In this document: positions 24,460 through 31,167 of the stretch, one piece after another
How positions within the stretch are numbered: position 1 is the stretch's first letter
How the letters are laid out: every line of letters begins with the position of its first letter
DNA from: Edaphobacter sp.
GTDB taxonomy: Bacteria; Acidobacteriota; Terriglobia; Terriglobales; Acidobacteriaceae
Reading direction: 5' to 3'
DNA length: 33,966 nt
Assembly: GCA_025462755.1 (NCBI GenBank)
Contig: JAOAPF010000277.1
Coordinates: forward strand, 1 to 33,966
Translations under genes and position numbers: made by a program
The notes under the pieces: model-generated
The model's database searches: none
What the model was told of the DNA's origin: nothing
What the model saw: only the letters and a program-made list of their open reading frames with translations

Positions 24460-24550
24460 CTCACCACGTTTTGACCACAACTCACCACGTTTTAACCACC
24501 GAAATACCCCCAAAAACGAGCAAGTTTCCCCAAATACCCCAGAAAAACGA
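24460..24550. repeat. Tandem repeats of about 21 and 30 bases
   Basis: Two adjacent 21-base copies start CTCACCACGTTTT at 24460 and 24481, differing at three positions. They are followed by two copies of AAATACCCC(C)A(G/A)AAAACGA-type sequence (24502-24519 and 24532-24550) with a 30-base period. I associate this H-H-V-L-T-T-coding, C/A-rich sequence with repeated intergenic elements in Terriglobia genomes; the wider distribution is from memory. Confidence 0.55.
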
Positions 24551-24585
24551 CGTCCCTTCCCCGCAATTTTTTCTCGAAGAGTTCC

Positions 24586-25209
24586 CTACTCAAGATGGAC
24601 AATACCGCGTTGCAGGGCGTAAATCGTGGCCTGGGTGCGGTCGCGGGCCCCCATCTTGTCGAGCACCGAGCTCACATGAATCCGGACGGTCTTCTCCGCA
24701 ATATGGAGGTCCTCAGCGATCTCGCGGTTGCTCCGTCCCTGCGTAATACAAGCCAGAACCTCAGTTTCACGCGGTGTAAGTTCAACGGTTGGCATGCGTT
24801 CGGCCAATCGATCGAGAGCGAGGTGGGGAAGATAACGCAGCCCGCGATCGACATTCTGAATGGCGTTTAGAAGCTCCTCCCCACTGGCATCCTTGGTGAG
24901 ATAGGCCATCGCTCCGCTGCGTACGGCGCGGTAGATGTCTTCACTTCCCTGATAGTTCGAGAGCACTACGATGCGGGCGTTGGGAAATTCCTTGCGCAGC
25001 TGAATGATGACGTCAAAACCGCTCACCCGCGGCAGGCGAAGGTCGAGTACAACGACGTCTGGCCGCAATGTGCGGTACATCGTCATGCCAAGCTCTCCGT
25101 CGCCAGCCTCTCCTACGATGCGGATCTGGGGGTGGCCGGAGAGAACGGAATGGAGGGCCATGCGCGCTAGAAAGTGGTCCTCTATGAGAAGAACGCTGAT
25201 CTGCTTCAT
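24586..25209 (-). CDS. NarL/FixJ-type response regulator
   Basis: A two-domain cytoplasmic response regulator of 207 residues. The receiver (about 1-120) starts V-L-L-I-E-D-H and has the phosphorylatable D56 in V-V-L-D-L-R-L-P. The switch serine is in V-L-S-N-Y, and the lysine in Y-L-T-K-D. The C-terminal LuxR-type helix-turn-helix (about 144-207) reads L-T-P-R-E-T-E-V-L then S-N-R-E-I-A-E-D-L-H-I-A-E-K-T-V-R-I-H-V. ATG 25209 is chosen because it overlaps the kinase stop codon as ATGA, a classic translational coupling; an in-frame ATG four codons upstream is also possible. It pairs with the kinase at 25206-28262 and probably controls the adjacent receptor/enzyme block. Confidence 0.93.
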   Translation of the reverse strand: MKQISVLLIEDHFLARMALHSVLSGHPQIRIVGEAGDGELGMTMYRTLRPDVVVLDLRLPRVSGFDVIIQLRKEFPNARIVVLSNYQGSEDIYRAVRSGAMAYLTKDASGEELLNAIQNVDRGLRYLPHLALDRLAERMPTVELTPRETEVLACITQGRSNREIAEDLHIAEKTVRIHVSSVLDKMGARDRTQATIYALQRGIVHLE

Positions 25210-28200
25210 ATTCCAATCCACCGTATGACGTGATGCTCTTGATTGACCGGCTGCTGCATAGCGTTGAAGGATACTCTGACCGTGACCTCGGTGCCAGCGC
25301 CGGCGGAGGTCTGCAGGCGAAATGTGCCGCCGAGCTTGCGCGCTCGCTCTTCCATCACGGGAATGCCGAAGTGTCCTCGGCGCGACGCGGACCGATCGGA
25401 CGAATAAAATCCACGGCCGTCATCGCGGATGGAGAGATTGAGAGCGTCACTCTCATATTTGAGGTGGATGGCAATGGAAGAGGGTTGGGCATGGCGAATT
25501 GCGTTGGATACAGCCTCTTGACCGATGCAGACAAGGTGATGGACGCAGCCGGGGGCAAGCGGGACCTCGTCTCCTTCGACGTCGAGCGTGGTTCGGACTA
25601 CTTCCTGCATGTGATTTGTGGCGAGCGTGCGGGATAGCGCCTGGGAAAGGATGTTTGTGACCTCCTCGGCATCGCGCAGATCCCAGATAATGCGGCGAGC
25701 CTCGGCTTGGCAGTGCGAAACCATGCTTCGCGCGAGTTCGCAGGATTTGGCCGCCGGCGTGGAGGCGGAGTCAGTGTCGCGGAAGAGTTTGGCGGTGGCC
25801 TCAAGCTGCCAGGAGATGGCTGCGAACCCTGCCATCAGAGTATCGTGACACTCGCGCGAGATACGATTGCGCTCCTCCAGCACGATGCCAATGCGGCCTT
25901 TCATCATTTGGACGCGGCGGCGGAAGAGATGCACTGCGATCGTGGCGGTTAATACCAAGAGAGCAAGATAGAAATACCAGGTTTGATACATGTGCGGGCG
26001 CTGGCGGACGGGTAGTTCTGCGAGGGGGGAGAGCCATTCTTCGCCGCTGTTACGCGCCTGCACTTCAAAACGGTATTGGCCGGGAGAGAGTCTGCGATAG
26101 CGCGCGGAATGGGAGCGCGTACTTGTCCACTCGGCATCATAGCCCGTGAGCCGGTAGCGGAACTCGATGTGCGCGGGATTGGAGAGAAGTCCCGCATTAA
26201 AGAAGAAGATGATGTCTGGTTGTCCAGCCTCGAGATCGACTTGCGACCCGCTTACAGTGTCGGTTATGTTGGGGTCATTCGAGAGTGTCCAACCGGTAAT
26301 GGTTGCAGTCGGACTGAGTGAGCCCGCCTTTTCGGCGACGTCGGTCGTGTGGACGAAGCCCTTGGCGGTGGCGAACCAGAGGGTACCGTCAGCTGTTCGG
26401 GTAGACGTCGGGTTGGAGGCTCCGCCGCATTCGCTGGAACGCATTCCGTCCCCCTTGCCGAAGACGACGGTGGAGAGCTGGGACTGTCGGCCGTCGGCAA
26501 CGTCGTGCAGTTCGGTGAGAGAGAGCCGAACGATACCACGCGAGGTGCCCAGCCAAAGATGGCCGTCTTTGTCTTCGATGGCGGTGTTGACGAGAAGAGG
26601 TGTAATGCCGCTGCTTGCAGGGAGCGCTGTGGCCTGCTCCTGATGTACCCAGGCAAGACCGCCGGCCTTGGTTCCTGTCCAGGCATGCCCCATGCTGTCC
26701 AATGTCAGTGAGAGGACATAAGGATGCGGCATCCCGTCGATGGGAAGTACAACGCCGTCGCGTACGCGAAAGAGGCCCGTGCTGGTGCCGACGAGGATCG
26801 ATCCATCGCGATCCCCGATGACGCAGGTGATGAGCTTCGACTCGAGCAGGTGAGATCTTCGCATCGGATCTATCTCGCCGGTGGGAAAGTAAAAGAGACC
26901 CGTATACGTGCCGACCCAGAGACCTCCGTTGCGGTCTGGAAGGATGGAGCTGACGGCGTTGCCGGGAGATTCGATGCCCAGCAGATAGTGATGAAAGGTA
27001 TGGCCGTCGTAGCGATAGATGCCGTCGAACCACGTACCGATCCAAATGTGCCCGCGCCGATCTTCGGCGAGTGCGCGGATGGGTGTAGCGATCGGCATTC
27101 CCGGAGGATTGGAGGCGATGAGATGTCCGTTGTGCCTGCGGAAGAGACCCTTACCCCAGGTGCCGAGCCAGAGGTCGCCGTGGGTGTCTGCGAATGAGTT
27201 CGCGGCGAAGTTGGCGTGGAACCCCTCGGGCTCGCCATAAGGAGCCAAAGCGCCTTTGCGCCACCGACTCAGGCCTCCCGTCCGCATGCCGATCCAGAGG
27301 TTCTGCTCGGTGTCGATAAAAAGCGAACGGATGGTGTCATCGGGAAGGCCATTGCGAGAAGACCAGTGAGACGTTCCATCGAACCCTAGACGCCAGATAC
27401 CATCGCGACGCGTTCCTATCCAGAGATTCCCTGCAGGGTCGTCCAACAATACAGTGACCGGACTGTCGACGGTGGCTCTTGGCACCGGATCGAAACGGTC
27501 TGACAGGTCACGCGAACTAATCTTTCGAGGAACTAGTTGTACGACGCCGGTCGTCGTACCGACCCAGAGTTTCTGTTGGGAATCGCGATAAACCGCCACG
27601 GGAACAACATCCGGCGAAGCGCGAAGCGGAAAGCGAAGTGTAGTCCCGTCTGCCCAATGAAAGAGGCCGGAGGAGGTGACGAAGAACATACCTCCGACGC
27701 CATCTTCAGCGAAGGGCGTTGTGATGTCGCCGGAGATCATACCGGCTTCGGAAAGGACCTCAATTTTTCCCTCGATGAAGCGCTCTACGCCGTTCTGAGT
27801 TGCGATCCAGAGTACGCCTCGAGCGTCCTCGTAGATCGTTCGAATGCGCTCGTTGAACTTACCCGCACGCTCGCTGATATTGATGGTGCCGGACCCAGTA
27901 CGGTGAAGGACGCCGCGTCCGTCTGTCCCGATCCAAAGATCGTGGTCGCGGCCGTAAAGCATGGTGTTGACGGCCTCATTGTCGATGAGACCATCAACCT
28001 CAATCGGTACGTTTTGGAATCGCTGACCATCAAAGGTAGCGAGTCCGGAGGATGTAGCAAGCAGCAAAATGCCGTCAGGACGCTGCTCTATCATGCGTAT
28101 GTAGTTTTCGGGCAAGCCGTCTTCGACCTGCCAGTCCTGCTTTTGATACTCCGAAAGGCGCAAGGCGGTTGGCGGCGTCGCGGCGCTGGCGATGACCGCC

Positions 28201-28262
28201 ACCAGAAAGACGAAAAGAGGCGCAACTTTGCTGAATAGGAAGCGCGGGGTGATGTGCGTCAT
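25206..28262 (-). CDS. Beta-propeller/Y_Y_Y sensor histidine kinase
   Basis: The product is 1018 residues from ATG 28262. A signal peptide (about 1-28, ending I-A-S-A-A) precedes a periplasmic two-propeller sensor built from repeated W-I-G-T-x-x-G-x-x-R/Y (Reg_prop) motifs (about 35-650) and a Y_Y_Y domain (about 690-750). One membrane helix follows (about 761-781). The cytoplasmic part is a HisKA_3 domain with phosphoacceptor H806 in R-E-C-H-D-T and a HATPase domain with N920 in E-A-V-S-N-A-I-R-H and D-D-G-R-G-F at 947-952. This layout resembles the hybrid two-component systems of Bacteroides that sense glycan breakdown products in the periplasm, but here the regulator is a separate protein. 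The frame extends to GTG 28310, but the signal peptide fits ATG 28262 better. The gene starts 117 bases after the MFS stop. Confidence 0.9.
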   Translation of the reverse strand: MTHITPRFLFSKVAPLFVFLVAVIASAATPPTALRLSEYQKQDWQVEDGLPENYIRMIEQRPDGILLLATSSGLATFDGQRFQNVPIEVDGLIDNEAVNTMLYGRDHDLWIGTDGRGVLHRTGSGTINISERAGKFNERIRTIYEDARGVLWIATQNGVERFIEGKIEVLSEAGMISGDITTPFAEDGVGGMFFVTSSGLFHWADGTTLRFPLRASPDVVPVAVYRDSQQKLWVGTTTGVVQLVPRKISSRDLSDRFDPVPRATVDSPVTVLLDDPAGNLWIGTRRDGIWRLGFDGTSHWSSRNGLPDDTIRSLFIDTEQNLWIGMRTGGLSRWRKGALAPYGEPEGFHANFAANSFADTHGDLWLGTWGKGLFRRHNGHLIASNPPGMPIATPIRALAEDRRGHIWIGTWFDGIYRYDGHTFHHYLLGIESPGNAVSSILPDRNGGLWVGTYTGLFYFPTGEIDPMRRSHLLESKLITCVIGDRDGSILVGTSTGLFRVRDGVVLPIDGMPHPYVLSLTLDSMGHAWTGTKAGGLAWVHQEQATALPASSGITPLLVNTAIEDKDGHLWLGTSRGIVRLSLTELHDVADGRQSQLSTVVFGKGDGMRSSECGGASNPTSTRTADGTLWFATAKGFVHTTDVAEKAGSLSPTATITGWTLSNDPNITDTVSGSQVDLEAGQPDIIFFFNAGLLSNPAHIEFRYRLTGYDAEWTSTRSHSARYRRLSPGQYRFEVQARNSGEEWLSPLAELPVRQRPHMYQTWYFYLALLVLTATIAVHLFRRRVQMMKGRIGIVLEERNRISRECHDTLMAGFAAISWQLEATAKLFRDTDSASTPAAKSCELARSMVSHCQAEARRIIWDLRDAEEVTNILSQALSRTLATNHMQEVVRTTLDVEGDEVPLAPGCVHHLVCIGQEAVSNAIRHAQPSSIAIHLKYESDALNLSIRDDGRGFYSSDRSASRRGHFGIPVMEERARKLGGTFRLQTSAGAGTEVTVRVSFNAMQQPVNQEHHVIRWIGI

Positions 28263-28354
28263 CGCCCATCCAGCAGCGCGTGTGTTCGCGGGACAGGGTT
28301 TCATGGTCACAGACCGGGTGTCATTAACGAATCATATATTTCGACTAGCCGCAT

Positions 28355-28363
28355 TGAAACCAT
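28355..28363 (-). promoter_or_regulatory. ATGGTTTCA element upstream of the sensor kinase
   Basis: The nonamer ATGGTTTCA (minus strand) lies in the gap between the MFS gene and the kinase, 93 bases before the kinase ATG. The same nonamer is part of the inverted repeat in the MFS-Gfo/Idh intergenic region (29790-29798). It could be a shared operator half-site. Confidence 0.25.
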
Positions 28364-28378
28364 TTCTGCGCTTAACTT

Positions 28379-29689
28379 TTAGGAATCAAGGGGAAGCTCT
28401 GGGTGGACTGTCATCCAGCAGATCGCACCAATAACCGCCAGGACTGCGGCGATGGCAAAGGATGTAACCCAGCCGAAACGCTGTGCGACCCATGGTGTCA
28501 GCGATGCTGTGACAGCACCTCCGATCTGCCCACCCATGTTCACCATGCTGGAGAAGACTCCGGAGCTTCGACCGGCGATATCGACGGATACAGACCAAAA
28601 GGAGCTTTGCGAGAAGTAGAGGGCTCCTGCACCACCGGCGAGAATGACACCGGCGGCCTGCGGACTGTGAATCTGGGACCCCAGCACGAGAAACGCGGCG
28701 GTCACCAACATGGCCACGGAAGCCAGACCGCAGCGGCCGATGCGAAGTCCGTACGCTCTGGTGAGCCGGTCGCTGAGAGCTCCTCCCGCGAGACAGCAGA
28801 TCGTCATAGAAAGAAATGGGAGCATCGCGTAACGGGCGCTGGATTTGAGATCGAAGCCACGCACCTGAGCCATGTAGAGAAAGAACCAACTGAAGAATAT
28901 CCACGCGACATAGCCAAAACTGAAATAACCAACCATAAGTGCCGGAAGATCGCGACGATGAAAGATAGCCCTCCAGGAGATAACGACCGGCGCGGTGATG
29001 GCGGGCGGGATATCCGTGGCAGGTACAGGCGCCGAGGGAGCGAAAGACAAGCCATCGTGAATCTCGCGGAGTTCAGCGGCTGAAACTCCGGGGTGTTCGT
29101 CTGGCGTGTCGCGGGCCGCTATCCACCATACTGCACCGGCCGCGAGGCCAATGAGAGCGCTGAACCAGAACGCAGCGCGCCATCCGTGGTGAGTAATGAG
29201 CCATGTCAGCAAAGGAGGGGTGAGGCCGCTGCCAGCGCCGACACCGGCGAAAATGAGGCCGTTGATGAAGCCGCGTTCCTGCACCGGGACCCAGCGGGCG
29301 ACAAACTGGTTTGCCGCAGGATAGATGACTGCCTCACCCGCACCGAGGGCAAACCGAATCGCGATCAACAGCACGACGGCGTGCGCGATACCAGAGGGAA
29401 GGAGCGCTGTGAGAGCGGTTGCAACACCCCACCACAAAACCCCGATGGTAAGGACGCGCCGAGGCCCGAAGCGCGCCGCGAGCCATCCTGCTGGAAGTTG
29501 AAAGCCGGCGTATCCGATCAGGAAGGCGCTGAAGATCCACCCCAGCCTCTGGTTGCCGAGTCCGTACTCCGTGCTGATCTGCAGGCCCGCGATTGATATG
29601 TTGGTACGGTCGAGAAAGGCAACTCCGCTGAGGATGAATAACCAAAATGCGAGGAAAAACCTGACTCGAGTACGGCGTTCGACAACCAT
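28379..29689 (-). CDS. MFS transporter, anion:cation symporter (ACS) type
   Basis: A 436-residue inner-membrane protein with about twelve hydrophobic helices and a central cytoplasmic loop near residues 195-235. It has the ACS-family start F-L-D-R-T-N-I-S-I-A after helix 1 and G-A-G-E-A-V-I-Y-P-A-A in helix 4. The helix 2-3 loop reads G-W-L-A-A-R-F-G-P-R-R-V. Characterised relatives carry hexuronates, galactonate, glucarate or tartrate by proton symport, so an acidic sugar or keto-acid product is the likely cargo. AGGAG lies nine bases before the ATG. It is upstream of the sensor kinase and divergent from the Gfo/Idh oxidoreductase, sharing a 128-base promoter region. Confidence 0.9.
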   Translation of the reverse strand: MVVERRTRVRFFLAFWLFILSGVAFLDRTNISIAGLQISTEYGLGNQRLGWIFSAFLIGYAGFQLPAGWLAARFGPRRVLTIGVLWWGVATALTALLPSGIAHAVVLLIAIRFALGAGEAVIYPAANQFVARWVPVQERGFINGLIFAGVGAGSGLTPPLLTWLITHHGWRAAFWFSALIGLAAGAVWWIAARDTPDEHPGVSAAELREIHDGLSFAPSAPVPATDIPPAITAPVVISWRAIFHRRDLPALMVGYFSFGYVAWIFFSWFFLYMAQVRGFDLKSSARYAMLPFLSMTICCLAGGALSDRLTRAYGLRIGRCGLASVAMLVTAAFLVLGSQIHSPQAAGVILAGGAGALYFSQSSFWSVSVDIAGRSSGVFSSMVNMGGQIGGAVTASLTPWVAQRFGWVTSFAIAAVLAVIGAICWMTVHPELPLDS

Positions 29690-29776
29690 CTAACTTTGCT
29701 CCTGGTTACGTGCGACTTGTCTGGTTAAAACTAAGCCGCAGTCTACACTGTTCAGGTTCAGTGTTCTTATCTCATC

Positions 29777-29797
29777 GAAACCAACTGAGATGGTTTC
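29777..29797. promoter_or_regulatory. Inverted repeat in the divergent MFS-Gfo/Idh promoter region
   Basis: GAAACCA-ACTGAGA-TGGTTTC has perfect 7-base arms with a 7-base spacer. It ends 20 bases before the Gfo/Idh ATG and lies about 90 bases upstream of the MFS ATG. It is well placed to be an operator for both genes. Confidence 0.4.
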
Positions 29798-29817
29798 ATT
29801 CGATAAAGGTGTTTCTA

Positions 29818-30903
29818 ATGTTCGAAGATGGAAGGGTTGTTCGAGTCGGGTTGATCGGCTATGGCTACGCGGGCAAAACATTTCATGCGCCCCTGATTCA
29901 GTCGGTGGCAGGCTTGCAGTTGACGGTCGTTGGATCGAGCAAACGCGATACGGTGTTGGCCGATCTTCCTGGCGTTACTGTTTGTTCCGAGGTGGAAGAA
30001 GTCGCGACTCACCCTGAGGTGGATCTCCTCGTCATTGCCAGCCCGAATGAAAGTCACTATCCACTCGCGGCTGCTGCCTTGCACGCAGGGAAGCACGTAG
30101 TCGTCGATAAGCCTTTTACGGTTGTACTTGCAGACGCTCGCTCCCTTGTCCAACTTGCTGCGGAACGGGGACAATTGCTCTCGTTATTTCACAACCGGCG
30201 CTGGGATAGTGAGGTTCTGGCCGCAAAGGCAATCGTGGAGTCAGGTGTACTGGGGGAAATTAGCCACTTTGAAACCCACATTGACCGCTTTCGCCCGCAG
30301 GTTCGCCAACGATGGCGTGAGCAGACTGGTCCCGGCGCCGGGCTCTGGTTCGATCTCGGTCCCCATCTGATCGATCAGGCCGTGCAGCTGTTCGGCCTGC
30401 CCGAATCAATCAACGCCAGCTTTGCTGTGTTACGTAAAGGCGGCGAAACGGACGACTGGGCGCATGTCCAACTCAACTATCGTTCTGTGCGAGTCATTCT
30501 CCACACATCGCTGCTTGCGTCCGGAGGTGGGCCGCGTTCTTTACTGCACGGTACACTCGGAAGCTGGGCGAAATTCGGGGCTGATGTGCAGGAGAAACAG
30601 CTCACTGCTGGTGTACTGCCAGGGTCTCCCGGCTTCGGCGAAGATCCTGATCCAGGCATTCTCTACGAGGGCGGGACCGGAAAACAGACGAGGATACCGG
30701 CTCCCGCGGTGAATCAGGCCGAGTACTATGTCGGCATTCGCGAGGCCTTGTGGGGCAGACAACCAAACCCTGTTCCGCCAGAACAAGCTAGTGCAGTGAT
30801 GTCCATATTGGATACATCCTTCCAATCGGGGGCCAGGGGACGCGTTCTTCCGCTCCAACTAACCGACAGAGAACTTGCAGCATTTGCACCCTCCAAGTAT
30901 TGA
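29818..30903 (+). CDS. Gfo/Idh/MocA-family NAD(P)-dependent oxidoreductase
   Basis: A cytoplasmic sugar or cyclitol dehydrogenase of 361 residues. The N-terminal Rossmann strand reads V-G-L-I-G-Y-G-Y-A-G-K-T-F-H (about 10-23). The catalytic lysine K98 lies in V-V-D-K-P-F-T. The mid-protein D-L-G-P-H-L-I-D-Q-A motif carries the active-site acid/His pair of this family. Close relatives include the YdgJ/IolW-type dehydrogenases acting on inositol- or sugar-like substrates. ATG 29818 is chosen because AAAGGTG lies eight bases upstream and homologues start there; the frame extends to 29710 without similarity. It is divergent from the MFS gene, so it probably acts on the imported product. The exact substrate is unknown. 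Confidence 0.88.
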   Translation: MFEDGRVVRVGLIGYGYAGKTFHAPLIQSVAGLQLTVVGSSKRDTVLADLPGVTVCSEVEEVATHPEVDLLVIASPNESHYPLAAAALHAGKHVVVDKPFTVVLADARSLVQLAAERGQLLSLFHNRRWDSEVLAAKAIVESGVLGEISHFETHIDRFRPQVRQRWREQTGPGAGLWFDLGPHLIDQAVQLFGLPESINASFAVLRKGGETDDWAHVQLNYRSVRVILHTSLLASGGGPRSLLHGTLGSWAKFGADVQEKQLTAGVLPGSPGFGEDPDPGILYEGGTGKQTRIPAPAVNQAEYYVGIREALWGRQPNPVPPEQASAVMSILDTSFQSGARGRVLPLQLTDRELAAFAPSKY

Positions 30904-31015
30904 CGGTCCTCGCTGGGGTGAGTCGAACGCGCCGATAGACTCGCGAAGAATTCTGGTTTGAGGTACCGTAGAGAAACAGCGTCCCTTCATGGCGGCGCGT
31001 CTGCAGTTTTTTCGC

Positions 31016-31040
31016 ATCAGACGAGACTGAATCAGATGAG
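31016..31040. repeat. Short direct repeat upstream of the trehalose genes
   Basis: ATCAGACGAG and ATCAGATGAG (9 of 10 identical) are separated by ACTGA, a 15-base period. They lie about 125-150 bases upstream of the synthase start. It may be a regulator site; nothing else supports it. Confidence 0.25.
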
Positions 31041-31122
31041 TTGATCTATTGAGGCCGCCCCACTAGCGATTGAGAATGGGTGCGAAGGGATCACCACGGA
31101 TCCCTTTGCTCAGGAGATCCGC

Positions 31123-31167
31123 GTGATTGGTTTCTTGGCTTTCTGCAGAAAGATTGGCGCGTCATGA
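31123..31167 (+). CDS. Possible 14-residue leader peptide coupled to the trehalose-6-phosphate synthase
   Basis: GTG 31123 has an AGGAG six bases upstream, the best ribosome binding site in the region. Its frame encodes 14 residues (M-I-G-F-L-A-F-C-R-K-I-G-A-S) and stops at TGA 31165-31167, overlapping the synthase ATG as ATGA. The synthase ATG itself has no close binding site. Translational coupling through this short frame would explain that. It has no known homologue. Confidence 0.35.
   Translation: MIGFLAFCRKIGAS

Larger units (their letters stand above)
24168..24585. other. Intergenic region upstream of the receptor gene
   Basis: 418 bases between the end of the response regulator and the start of the receptor, both minus strand. 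The half near the receptor should hold its promoter, though no clear -35/-10 pair is visible. A 19-base inverted repeat lies at 24371-24389, and a tandem-repeat block at 24460-24550. Short frames here are not coding. Confidence 0.6.

Noticed and set aside
24347-24746. Small plus-strand frames upstream of the receptor
   Set aside because: They run through the tandem repeat block and into the regulator gene in antisense. Their composition reflects the repeat.
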